DNA of 64,000 bases from Aulostomus chinensis (lineage: Eukaryota; Chordata; Actinopteri; Syngnathiformes; Aulostomidae): contig JBBMOA010000021.1 of assembly GCA_037954235.1 (NCBI GenBank), positions 25,432,135 through 25,496,134 of the forward strand, in the 5' to 3' direction. The translations under genes were made by a program, and so were the position numbers. The notes below the pieces were generated by a model. The model did not search any database and was not told the origin of the DNA. It was given only the letters and a program-made list of their open reading frames with translations. Below, piece after piece: positions 43,989-53,905 of the stretch. Position 1 is the first letter of the stretch. Every line of letters begins with the position of its first letter.

Positions 43989-45903
43989 CTAATGTTTAAA
44001 TCCTAGAGCGTCTGGGGTTTTTGCCAAACGCATCGGAAGAAAAGAAAAAGAGTCGATCCATCTCTGGTCACACGATTCATCGTACATATGGATCACTCTG
44101 CTTCCGCGCACGGTGACGGATGGAACAATCCCCCGCCGGACAAAATGCTCCAGCAGGATGTAGTTGTCAAATCCTGAAGCATTGTGGGCTATGAATGTGA
44201 ATCCGTGAAACTTGGGCCGTCTGTAATGATCAACAAATGCAAGCGCAAAGTGTTGAAACAGAATTTGTTTCCATCCATGTCCATAGCACACACAAAACAT
44301 GCCTCGTGTTTTCCCTCCCTCGTGGTGCCGGGTTTTGAAATCATAAAAGCTGTATTTTCTCTCCAGGTCTTTTCTCTATAGGCTGTATAAAGCACATGTG
44401 GCCGGAGCTGCCCTGATGACACCTTCATTACAGTGAGCACATTTTGCAGGTGCACAAGCATGGGTTTTTTACCGACTTTGTAAATCACCCCGAGGCCGCT
44501 ACAATTTTTTAAGATGTCACAGGGCATCTGGCCATGAGTTTTATCGTGCTCTTTGTGTGCTTTGTAACAAACCTCTGACTTGCAGATGCGGTTGCAGTCC
44601 TTGCATTTTAAAGTGTTTGACGCTCGTTTGCAGCAGTGTGTAAAGCACACATTGCACTAATATTTACATTTATGCCTTAGAGGACTGTCATAAGTGTTGT
44701 AGCAGTAATTGCAGACATACACTGTACTGAAAAAAGTTTTCACGTTGGTGATGAAGTAATAGTGACTGTTGTGTAGATGAAGCCAGATGGTGTTTAAATT
44801 AGGAGCGGTGTTCGTCTCGAAACATTGCAATTATTCACGGGCCTCTGTGTGGTGGTAAATCACAATTTTGGCATGTATTACCGCCTAAAATTTGGCCATG
44901 TGTGTGAATAAAACCGGCCGTGAGGGGTTGAGCCCTGCCGACGCGTGTAGACGTGTGGCAAGCACCATTTTGTCTTGTTCAGACGCTGCGGCATCGGCAG
45001 CGTTCACGAGGCATAGTGAAAAGCAAAGGCTGTTATCTTCTTCATAGTTGTTTGGGTTAAAGAGGGTATGTGCCTTTTTAGATAGAATCTGATCATAGCA
45101 CACATTCCCCAATTTCAAATGCCCTGCTCCTGAGTGGTTTTGTGCAACTGTAACAATAAACTCCAGCTCGTCGTCAGTCATTGATGAGTCATTACTCTGA
45201 ATTGCCTGTGACACCGCCTCTATATACGCAGGTCGCTCACCAGGGACGGTCCTCTCAACACAACATTTAAAACACTGCCAGGTTGTGACCTTTCTAATGC
45301 GCTGTCAATCACTCCAGAGAGCCTGTCTCTAATAAAAGTGGGTACACATTCAGGGTTGTCAATAGCTACATCCCTAAAATCAACTTTTTGCGCCAGTTCT
45401 GTAGCATTAAATTGGCTAATCTCCCTCACAGACCCCTGCCCATAGCCAGTTTGTCTTGAAATGTGTGGTGTGTTAATACTGCTACAAGCAACGGCTTCAG
45501 GTTCATGTACATGTCTAGCAATTACCTGTTCAGGTTGTGGTGGCTGTGTGGTGTGAGGCCCTCCATTTAAAAGTTCAGGGTATCTTGCCGGTTGTGCTGG
45601 TTCGGGCTCTGCTGCAAAGATTTCCTCCAGATCTTTAAAATCGTCTTCTGTAGGTCTGGTCTGACAAATGTCTTCCAGCGCCACCACTGTGGGTGACAGT
45701 TGCTTGATCCAGCGCCCTCTAGCGCCCACCGGTGTCAAGGGCAGTTTAATGTTGTGAGGTGTGGAAATAGGTAGTCTTTCAAGCATATTGACCGCCTGCT
45801 GGATATGTAGGAATCCTGGTGTAGGATATATGACTTGAAAAAAAGAAAAACTTGTTAGGTCTGAGGGTGTCGATAAAACTGTTAGAAAAGCATGCACTTC
45901 CAT
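43989..45903 (-). pseudogene. Family B DNA polymerase, N-terminal and exonuclease part only
   Basis: Likely ATG 45903. Segments: proline-rich N-terminal region to ~45,220 (VDFRDVAIDNPECVPTFIRD; LNVVLRGPSL); 45,214-44,885 (DDELEFIVTVAQNHSGAGHL); a cysteine/histidine-rich region at 44,720-44,560 (CNYCYNTYDSPLRHKC, CKDCNRICKSEVC); then 3'-5' exonuclease sequence IAHNASGFDNYILLEHF and RWIDSFSFLPMRLAKTPDAL at 44,215-43,990. The frame changes several times. The following 137 bp to the ATPase have no polymerase palm motifs, so the whole polymerase catalytic domain is missing. In intact elements it copies the genome by protein priming. Confidence 0.82.
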
Positions 45904-45959
45904 CCCATCATGCCTGGGGCTCACTGCCTTTCTCTCAGCTGTGCATGGCTTCTTCTCAC

Positions 45960-46224
45960 AGGGTCTGTATTTTTTAAATTAAATGTGTTAAATTGTGTGG
46001 TGGGTGTTTTACATACACAAAGGATGATTTAGCCCTCTGACACACCCTTGCGCCCTGGTCAATCGGCTCCTCTTTAAACTGAGTGTGGTGCGGTCGGGTT
46101 GTCTGTAAACAAATAAGTGATTAATTAATAAAGGGTTCGGGTTAGACTTAATTAGTGGTCAATTTGTTACTGTCAAATGTGAAGACAATATATACGGAGT
46201 TGCTTACTGCTGCAATCACCCATT
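45960..46224. promoter_or_regulatory. Likely divergent promoter region at the viral right end
   Basis: AT-rich sequence between the leftward polymerase start and a short rightward ORF. AATATATAC at 46190-46198 is a good TATA box about 28 bp ahead of the ATG at 46225. Divergent early transcription from here would suit this element type. Confidence 0.4.
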
Positions 46225-46314
46225 ATGTCTCCCAGCAATAAGGAAAATCAGGATCCCGATCCTCTGTGCCTATGCACCGCATGGCCGGTCACACAAAACA
46301 GTTTGACCTCCTGA
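46225..46314 (+). CDS. Short ORF of 29 codons, truncated early viral gene?
   Basis: ATG 46225 to TGA 46312-46314; begins MSPSNKENQDPDP. It follows a TATA box closely, but the similarity to the element ends here and LINE 5' sequence starts about 15-20 bp further on. It may be the first codons of a gene cut by the LINE insertion. Confidence 0.35.
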   Translation: MSPSNKENQDPDPLCLCTAWPVTQNSLTS

Positions 46315-46599
46315 ACCACTGTGGTTAAACCATAATAATATGGCCTGGCTTCTCGAGACTTACGGTGAGCGTGTTGCGTCATTTCCTGCCTGTAATCCTG
46401 TCGCTGTGTTGTTCGACTCTCTCAATGCTCCCTCAGGTGTACTGCTAACTTAATCGCTTTAAGCACCACTGTATACGACGTTTTGGTGTAATACAGAGGT
46501 TTCTGTCACTTCAGTCTTTAGCAGGACTTTGCTCTGAAATTCCTCGTTCTATTTGTTATATTTGCCACAGGTCCGCTAGCTCACCTTAGCATACTAGCT

Positions 46600-47235
46600 A
46601 TGGCTGCTCTCTCTCTTTCCGCCTCTCCCCCCACCTCTCCCTCCTGCTCCATGTGCCAGATGTTTAGTTACTCCTCTGCCTCCTTTAGTGATAATGGTAC
46701 GTGTAAAAAGTGTAGTTTGTTTGTAGTCCTGGAGGCGAGGCTTAGTGAGTTAGAGATCCGGCTCCGCACCATGGAGGCTAGCGCTAGTCCTTTACCTTCA
46801 GGAGCTTCTCAGTCCACCTTTGCGGGTGCAGAGCCACCTAGCCTAGCCACCGCTAGCAGCTCCCCTGCAGCTCCCGAGCAGCTGGGAACTAGCCAGTCCC
46901 GCTGGGTGACATCACGAGGGAAACCTAGACGCAGTAAGCCCGTGTTTGCCCACCAACCCCTTCATGTTTGCAACCGCTTTTCCCCACTCAGCGACACACC
47001 CGCTGAGAGTAAAACTCTGCATGTCGGCTCTGTTGCTCGCAGCCCCGCTGTGAAGGCGACATTAGTCATTGGCAGTTCTGTTCTCCGCAACGTGAAGGTA
47101 GAGACTCCAGCGAGCATAAAGTGCATCCCAGGGGCCAGAGCGGGCGACGCTGAGGCTAAAGCTGCTGGCAAAACGTGAGGTTAAATACAGTAAGATTGTA
47201 ATACATGTCGGCGCTAATGACACCCGGCTTCGCCA
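46600..47235 (+). pseudogene. LINE ORF1 with esterase-like domain
   Basis: ATG 46600. It starts with a short zinc-finger-like CSMCQMF...CKKCSLF and a coiled coil (VLEARLSELEIRLRTMEAS), then a Ser/Pro-rich linker, then an SGNH-esterase-like start (TLVIGSSVLRNVKV, CIPGARAGD). The frame ends at TGA 47176-47178, but HVGANDTRLRQSE, the next esterase block, follows in another frame. CR1/L2 ORF1 proteins bind RNA and may act on lipids. Inactive by frameshift. Confidence 0.75.
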
Positions 47236-47699
47236 GTCGGAATGAACTAAAGTTAACATGGCTTCGGTGTGCAACTACGCAAAAACAATGTCGGACTCCG
47301 TAATTTTCTCTGGCCTGCTACCCAATTTAGCGAGTGACGACATGTTTAGCCGCATGCGTTCGTTCCGTCGCTGGATGTCCAGGTGGTGCTGAGATAACAA
47401 CGTGGCTCACAGACAATTGGAGCTCCTCTGGGGAAAGCCTGGTCTGATTGGGAGAGATGGCGTCCATCCTACTTTGGATGGTGCATCTCTCTTATCTAGG
47501 AACAGAGGCCAGTTTGTCAGCCATACTAATCCCTGACAAGCACCCAGAGTTCAGACCAGCAGGCAGAGCAGCAGGTTAGCACGCCCTCTGCTGGTTCCTT
47601 GGTGTTGTCACCCACCCAGCCTATAGAAACTGTGTCTGCCCCGAGGCTTTATAAGCCTGCACCCAAATCTGGAGGAGTAACTTATAGCAACTTAGTTCA

Positions 47700-50330
47700 A
47701 ATTAAAACCACTGCTCCAGCAAACCAACCTAGTAAAACTATTAAATGTGGTTTGCTTAATATTCAATCTCTCCCATCCAAGTCTCTCCTAGTGAACGATT
47801 TAATTACTAATTATCAGATTGGTGTATTAGCACTCACTGAAACCTGGGTGCAGCAAGATGAGTATGTTAGTTTAAATGAATTTTGCCCTCCTGGTTACAT
47901 TAACTACCATGTACCTCGCACCACTGGCAGAGGAGGAGGGGCTGCAATCTATCGGTCAAATTTGCTCATTAACCCTCCACCTAATTGTTCATTAACTCAT
48001 TTGAGAGCCTGACTGTCAGCTTCTCCCTCCCAGACTGGAAAGCAGAGAAACCACTCTTACTAGCTGGGGTGTACCGTCCTCCTGCACCTTATTCTGAGTT
48101 CTTAGAAGAACTCCCTGACTTTCTGTCTAACTTGGCATTGAACTCAGACAAAGTCATTCTAGTGGGTGACTTTAACATCCATGTGGACGTCAATGATGAT
48201 CGTCTGGCCACTGCGTTTAAGTCGCTCCTTGATTCTGTTGGCTTCTGTCAGAGGGTAAACAAACCCACTCACACTTTTAATCACATCCTTGATTTAGTAC
48301 TCACTTATGGAATAGAAGCTGACCTCATCACAGTTCTTCCTCAGAACCCCGTCTTGTCTGATCACTCCTTAACCACATTTGAATTTACTTTAACAAATTA
48401 TATCCTACCTGGGAAAAAGTCCCGCTTCAGTAGAAGTCTATCTGACACTGCTGTTTCTAGATTTAGGAGCTTATTCCAGCAGAGCTTGCTGCCACATCTT
48501 GTAGTGATATAATGGGCAGTTAAGCTGATTTCACCCCACCCAGGGAGACTATCTTGTGGACAGCACTGCAGCAGCACTCCTTGGGACACTTGATGCCGTA
48601 GCTCCCCTGAAAATGAAGGTTATCAGCCAGAAAAGAATAGTTCCCTGGTACAGCCCAAAGCTGCGTGCCTTGAAACAGAAGACCAGACAACTGGAAAGGA
48701 AGACACATTCCAGCCAGCACGAGGAAGTCCGCCAAGCCTGGAAGGAGAGTTTTTTTAATAAATAAAAAGAACTCCGTAATGCCAGAAGCGCTGACTACTC
48801 ATCCTTAATAGAAAAGAATGAGAACCACCCCAGGTTCCTCTTCAGCACCGTGGGCAGGCTCACCAAGAACCATAGTGCTGTTGAGCCATGCATCCCCCAA
48901 CTCTCAGCAGTAACGACTTCCTTTCTTTCTTTACTTAAAAGATTGTGAATATTAGAACAAAGATTGCCAGTAATGGAGGACAGACTACAGTCCCCATAGA
49001 AGCACCTCCCAGACTTGGTGCTCACTTGGACAGCTTCTCCCCATCGACCTGTCAGACTTGACTTCTGCAGTCACTTCCTCCAAGTCAGCCACTTGTCTGC
49101 TGGATCCCATCCCGACAAGCCTCCTTAAGGATGCCTTCCCTCTAGTCAACACTTCTATATTGAACCAAATCAATCTTTCCTTAGCCACAGGTTATGAGCC
49201 ACAGGCCTTTAAGGTGGCTGTCATCAACCCTTTACTTAAAAACCGTTCTCTTGACCCAGATGTGTTAGCCAACTATAGGCCGATATCCAACCTCCCTATA
49301 TCTCCAAGATCCTTGAGAAGGTTGTCCTGGAGCAGCTACATGAACATCTGCACAGCAACGAGCTCTTTGAAGCCTTCCAGTCTGGATTCAGGGAACACCA
49401 TAGCACTGAACCAGCACTGGTCAGAGTCTCTAATGATCTTCTTATAGCTTCAGACAGAGGTCTTGTCTCTGTCCTTATGGACCTCAGTGCTGCATTTGAC
49501 ACCATCGACCACAGCATCCTGCTACAGAGACTAGACCGTGAAACTGGGATTAAGGACCTGCCCTAAAATGGTTTAAGTCCTACTTATCAGATAGTTTCAG
49601 TTTGTTCATGTTAATAATGACTATTCGGAGTACAGCAGAGTCACATATGGTGGACCACAGGGTTCAGTTTTAGGACCGATTCTCTTCACTCTTTACATGC
49701 TCCCATTAGGTGTCATAATCCAGAAGCACTCGATCAACTTCCATGTTATGAGGACGACACACAACTCTACTGGTCGATGGAGCCAGACGACACAAGCCAG
49801 CTTACTAATCTCCTTGACTGCCTGAAAGACATGAAATCCTGGATGTCCTCTAACTTCTTAATGCTAAATTCAGATCAAACTGAGGTCATCATGTTTGGAC
49901 CTAAACACCACAGGGACACCTCTCTTACCAGATCACTACTCTAGATGGCATCACCCTGACCCTGAGGACAACTGCAAGGAACCTTGGCGTCATTTTTGAC
50001 CAGGACCTTTCCTTCAGCTCCCACATAAAGCATGTGACCAGGACCGCCTTCTTCCATCTGCGAAGTATCGCTAATATTAGGAACATCCTTTCCCAGAGTG
50101 ATGCTGAGAAACTGGTGCATGCATTTATCACTTCCAGGCTGGACCACTGCAACTCTCTCCTGTCAGGATGTCCTAAATACTCTCTAAAGAGTCTCCAGCT
50201 GGTCCAGAACGCTGCAGCCAGGGTTCTGACGGGAGTTAGAAGAGAGAACACATCTCTCCACTTTAGCTTCTCTCCTTCCTGTAGGATCTCGAATCCACTT
50301 CAGAATCCTTCTGCTGACTCATCAGGCTCT
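47700..50330 (+). pseudogene. LINE ORF2: APE endonuclease and reverse transcriptase
   Basis: Endonuclease blocks: CGLLNIQSLPSKS, LALTETW, then after a frameshift near 47,990 VGDFNIHVDV and PVLSDH. RT blocks, in several frames: LLDPIPTSLLKD, LANYRPISNLP, SVLMDLSAAFDTIDHSILL, YGGPQGSVLGP. The catalytic motif near 49,745 reads CYEDDTQLY, so YADD has become YEDD next to a one-base loss. The C-terminal part (GVIFDQDLSFSSHIKHVTRT) continues to about 50,330. At least six stops or shifts. Confidence 0.85.
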
Positions 50331-50696
50331 CAATGATGAAGCTCCATCCTCTCTGAAAGAACTCATTAGTCCCTCCTGTCCTACCAGAGCACTCCGCTCC
50401 CAGAATGCAGGTCTGTTAGTGACTCCCAATATCTCTAAAAACAGACTGGGAGGTAGAGCCTTCAGGTACCGGCTCCTCTACTGTGGAACCAGCATCTCTT
50501 CATGGGTCAGAGAGGAAGACACTCTGACTACATTTAAGTCCAGGCTTAAGACTTTCCTTTACGACAGAGCCTTCAGTCAGGACTGGTTCAGGTAGCTCTG
50601 AACCATTGATAGCTATGCTGCTACAGGCTGAGACTGCTGGGGGACACATCAGGTTACATGGAGCCCTCCCCTCCTCTCCTCTTCTCTCCTCTCCTC

Positions 50697-50709
50697 TACG
50701 TATGTATAT

Positions 50710-50752
<43 letters not shown>

Positions 50753-50935
50753 CGTATATATATATATCATATATATATACATACGTATATATATGTATAT
50801 ATAGAAATATATACATATATATAATATATACGTATATATACATATATACAAATATATGTGTATGTATGTATGTATATATATACATATATATATAAACATA
50901 CATATATATATACATATATATACATTTAGCGTTTG
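50697..50935. repeat. (TA)n / ATACATAT microsatellite at LINE 3' end
   Basis: About 240 bp of TATATA and TATACATA repeats, largely self-complementary. It directly follows the LINE's C/T-rich 3' end. Tyr/Ile open frames across it are artefacts. Confidence 0.93.
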
Positions 50936-51377
50936 TGTGTATATGTGTGTGTATATACAGATGTGTGTGCGTGACAGATTAATGTGTATCTGCTATGAAA
51001 TATATTGATTCTCTATAAATGCTTTTCTATTGTTGTGTTTATATTCAGTGTTTGCAAAATACCTATCATACACCACATGTTTCTTATATCAGAATATTCC
51101 ATTAATTTATTGGTAATCCCACCACCCCCCAAAATTTCAACGTAACTATGCCAACCGTAACTATGACAACGTCTCTGAGAAAGATGTGGAGAGTTCCTTC
51201 ACTGAAGGGTGGATTGATGTCATTGTGGCAGTGAAGATGAGTGTCAGTGAGAACACTGAAACACCCGAGATCACCACATCAGAGATTTCATGTATAAGAT
51301 GACCTCAGTGAAAGAGAAGTTAAATTAATACCAGATCCTAAACAGAGCTGACTGAAGTTCAGGGTTTTTGGACAGAA
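50936..51377. other. 5' flank of the QRICH2-like gene
   Basis: Unique sequence after a short GT-rich tail. 51,180-51,300 has fragments of open frame but no supported exon. No TATA box was recognised immediately before the ATG. Confidence 0.4.
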
Positions 51378-52955
51378 ATGTCACATCACTCTCGTTCAAA
51401 CAAGTTGCGTGGAAGGACAAGCTTCCACCGTCTCTTAGAAGAATCACTTGGAGGAGAGGTGATCAAGTTTGCTGGGATCCATGATCTGTTCCACGCCCTG
51501 CTGTCACACCTGGGGGTGCAGGACACGACCATTGTGTGGCAGGAGAGTCCTTCTGGCCAGAGGCTCCCAGTGGTTGAGGGAACTCCCTCCACCATCAAGC
51601 AGGAATCAGCAGAGCATGTAGCTGAGATCAAGCGTCTGGAGCAGGTCACCTCGGAGCAGCAACTTCAAATCCAGGAGCTCCACAAGCTCAACAACAGCAT
51701 GAGGAGTGAGATACAGGAGCTGGGGAAAACAGTTGAATCAGAATCGCTCCCGATGGTCGAGAAGTGCTGCCATCGTGTAGATGCCTTGGAGAAAACCGTG
51801 AACCGTCTGAGAGACAGGATGCGGAGGTACCCTAAACCGGAGGAACTGAGTTGCTCTAACCGGCAGACTGCTGTAGAGTCGGCCATACTCAACTTGGAAA
51901 AAGGGATCGAGAGTCTGCAAGTTCGTGTTGCAGCCCTGGAGGAGGGAAAGGTGGACCGGGCTCAGCTGGAACACCTCAGAGAGCTCATTCATGACCGTGA
52001 ACACATGGAAAAGTCTGAGGCAGTTTCTTCAGCCAAAGCCTATAAAGAGCTTCAAGAACAAATAAATGACCTCTGCAACTCTGTGGAGGAACTGGAGAAG
52101 CAGCTGATGGCTGAAATTGCTTTAAGTGAAGAAAAAATGAGACAGCAACGCCATCAAGATGAGGACGTGGGTCAAGCGAATCACACAAAGAGCAACATTT
52201 TCAACCTTGAATCCCAGTGGGAAAATCTACATGAGACTAACAAGCGTCTGCAAAACGACAGCAGAGAGCAACAGGCCGACATCGACAACCTGTACAAGAC
52301 AATGAACCAGCTGGAGAAGAAAAAGGCAGACAAGCGGGTCGTGGAGAGTCAAATTAAAGCAGAAAAACAGACACTGGAAGGGAAAGTGAGTCATGAGCTT
52401 GACTCCTTGGCAGAGCAGCTCAAAAACGTGTCTCTTGAGGCGGCCACCAGAGATCAGCAGATGCACAAGGTCATTGACAATTTGTCATCGGAGCTGACGA
52501 GTCAGTTGGACTCTGTGAAGAAGCAGCAGGAGGATCGTTGGAAGACAATCCAGAAGAAGCTGCAGGCTCAGGAAGCACCAGAGAAAGTGGTTGCCGCTGG
52601 GATTAAGAAACAACTGAAATGCCTTTCATGCGACCGACCAGTTGCCATGCCTGTTCCCAAGCCCACCTCAGAGCTCCCCTCAGCCAGTAGACCCCCCCAG
52701 CGCAAGCTCATCCACTCCCGTGCCCTCCACACCCCAAAGCCCAATCAAAGCCACGCCGTCCCTGACACACAGGCACCCAAAATCAAGAGTGCTGTGACCG
52801 GTCAGCACGCTGGCATGAAGCAGCCTGCCAAGAAGAAGATGGAACCCTCGCCTCAGCCCATACAGTCTAGAAAAGTGAAAAATGGGACTGTTCACCAAAG
52901 ACACGGAAAGGTTGCCATCCTCGGAACAGACGGGCGTATTTACAAAGGTTCCTGA
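51378..52955 (+). CDS. QRICH2/C16orf96-like (DUF4795-type) coiled-coil protein, intact
   Basis: A single uninterrupted 525-codon frame from ATG 51378 to TGA 52953-52955. Residues ~25-50 (VIKFAGIHDLFHALLSHLGV) look like the short N-terminal domain of QRICH2/C16orf96 proteins. Residues ~75-400 are heptad-rich coiled coil (EKRLEQ..., LEKGIESLQVRVAALEEG, NDSREQQADIDNLYKTMNQL). Around 415-425 comes the LKCLSCDRPV motif, then a Pro/Ser/Lys-rich tail ending KVAILGTDGRIYKGS. In mammals relatives are sperm-flagellar. No introns are seen; with a decayed copy at 8752 this may be a retrogene or a duplicate. The assignment rests on the CDRPV motif and overall plan. Confidence 0.7.
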   Translation: MSHHSRSNKLRGRTSFHRLLEESLGGEVIKFAGIHDLFHALLSHLGVQDTTIVWQESPSGQRLPVVEGTPSTIKQESAEHVAEIKRLEQVTSEQQLQIQELHKLNNSMRSEIQELGKTVESESLPMVEKCCHRVDALEKTVNRLRDRMRRYPKPEELSCSNRQTAVESAILNLEKGIESLQVRVAALEEGKVDRAQLEHLRELIHDREHMEKSEAVSSAKAYKELQEQINDLCNSVEELEKQLMAEIALSEEKMRQQRHQDEDVGQANHTKSNIFNLESQWENLHETNKRLQNDSREQQADIDNLYKTMNQLEKKKADKRVVESQIKAEKQTLEGKVSHELDSLAEQLKNVSLEAATRDQQMHKVIDNLSSELTSQLDSVKKQQEDRWKTIQKKLQAQEAPEKVVAAGIKKQLKCLSCDRPVAMPVPKPTSELPSASRPPQRKLIHSRALHTPKPNQSHAVPDTQAPKIKSAVTGQHAGMKQPAKKKMEPSPQPIQSRKVKNGTVHQRHGKVAILGTDGRIYKGS

Positions 52956-53030
52956 ATACACAGGTCAAAGCAGACGTCCGTCCCCACGGATCCTGGATCT
53001 GCTCCACCTTCCTGCCTACTTCCATGCTCT

Positions 53031-53229
53031 CATGAGCTCAGTGAATTCAGGCGTTCTAAATATTCCCCGCTCAACTGTTACTGGTTTTATCACCGAGTGG
53101 AAGCAACTGGGAACAACAGCAACTCAGCCTCAAAGTGGTTGGCCAAAATCACAGAGTGGAGTCAGCACACGCTGAGGCGCAGTGCACAGAGGTTGCTAAC
53201 GTTCTCTGAAGTCCATTGCTACAGACAGG
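53031..53229 (+). pseudogene. Tc1-like transposase fragment, right copy
   Basis: Equivalent to 9940-10138 with the same frame breaks: NIPRSTVTGFITEWK, then a stop after about 40 codons. Confidence 0.6.
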
Positions 53230-53301
53230 TTACCCTAATGGGAGGGGAAAAGAATCGACGGTGGATGGAGCCCTTGACCTTGAATCCCAGCAGAAAAACA
53301 G

Positions 53302-53905
53302 GCGCTGGAAGGGAAAGTGAGTCATGAGCTTGACTCCTTGGCAGGGCAGCTCAAAAATGTGTCTCTTGAGGCGGCCACCAGAGGTCAGCAGATGCACAAG
53401 GTCATTGACAATTTGTCATCGGAGCTGACGAGTCAGTTGGACTCACCAGAGAAGTGATTTTTTTTGAGAGATAGAAAGGGATTTCTGCCAGGAACAAAAA
53501 ACAGTTCAAATGCCTCTCGGGCGACTGACCAGTTGCCATGCCTGTTCCCAAGCCCTCCTCAGAGCTCCCCTCAGCCAGGGGACCCCCCACCAGTGCCCCC
53601 GGTACTCCACGCAGGCTTCCCTATGAGGACAAGCTTCTGTTCCACGCCCTGCTGTCACACCTGGGGGTGCAGGACACGACCATTGTGTGGCAGAAGAGTC
53701 CCTCTGGCCAGAGGCTCCCAGTGGTTGAGGGAACTCCCTCCACCTTCAAGCAGGAATCAGCAGAGCAAGCAGCTGAGATCTGAGCTGAGCGTCTGGAGCA
53801 GCCCAGTGCCCCTGGTACTCCATGCAGGATTCCCTATCAGGGCTATCACCTCTCCTGCCCCTGGTACTCCACACAGGCTTCCCTATGAGGACAAGCTTCT
53901 ATTCC
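53302..53905 (+). pseudogene. Shuffled QRICH2-like fragments, right copy
   Basis: 53,302-53,447 repeats the KVSHELDSLA...LTSQLDS coil. 53,537-53,600 repeats the proline-rich C-terminal part, and 53,634-53,790 the N-terminal domain (FHALLSHLGVQDTTIVWQ, then TPSTFKQESAEQAAEI) to a TGA near 53,783. A repeated CCCCTGGTACTCCA(T/C)(G/A)CAGG motif follows at 53,808-53,890. It is the shorter version of the block at 10,203-12,340. Confidence 0.75.

Larger units (their letters stand above)
37500..46314. mobile_element. Endogenous adintovirus/Polinton (Maverick)-like element
   Basis: The gene set is diagnostic: retroviral-type integrase with chromodomain, penton-like protein, basic core protein, double-jelly-roll major capsid protein, adenain-like protease, FtsK/HerA-type packaging ATPase, and family B DNA polymerase with zinc-finger region. 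Late genes run rightward to 41,770 and the rest leftward from 45,903, meeting at about 41,770-42,315. Nearly all are broken. Terminal inverted repeats were not found; the right end appears cut by the LINE at ~46,330. The normal size for such elements is 10-20 kb, so about 8.8 kb fits an internally deleted copy. Confidence 0.88.
46330..50697 (+). mobile_element. Near full-length but decayed L2/CR1-like LINE
   Basis: 5' UTR to 46,600, ORF1, then endonuclease and RT ORF2, then a 3' UTR with a C/T-rich stretch leading into a TA-rich repeat. The family is the same as the fragment at 22,925-23,690. It borders, and seems to truncate, the right end of the adintovirus-like element, so it is the younger insertion. 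Confidence 0.85.

Noticed and set aside
37500..46330. Terminal inverted repeats for the adintovirus-like element
   Set aside because: No convincing inverted pair by eye at either side; the right end is probably replaced by the LINE.
50500..50915. Tyr/Ile-rich open frames on both strands
   Set aside because: Artefacts of the TATA/ATACATAT microsatellite.
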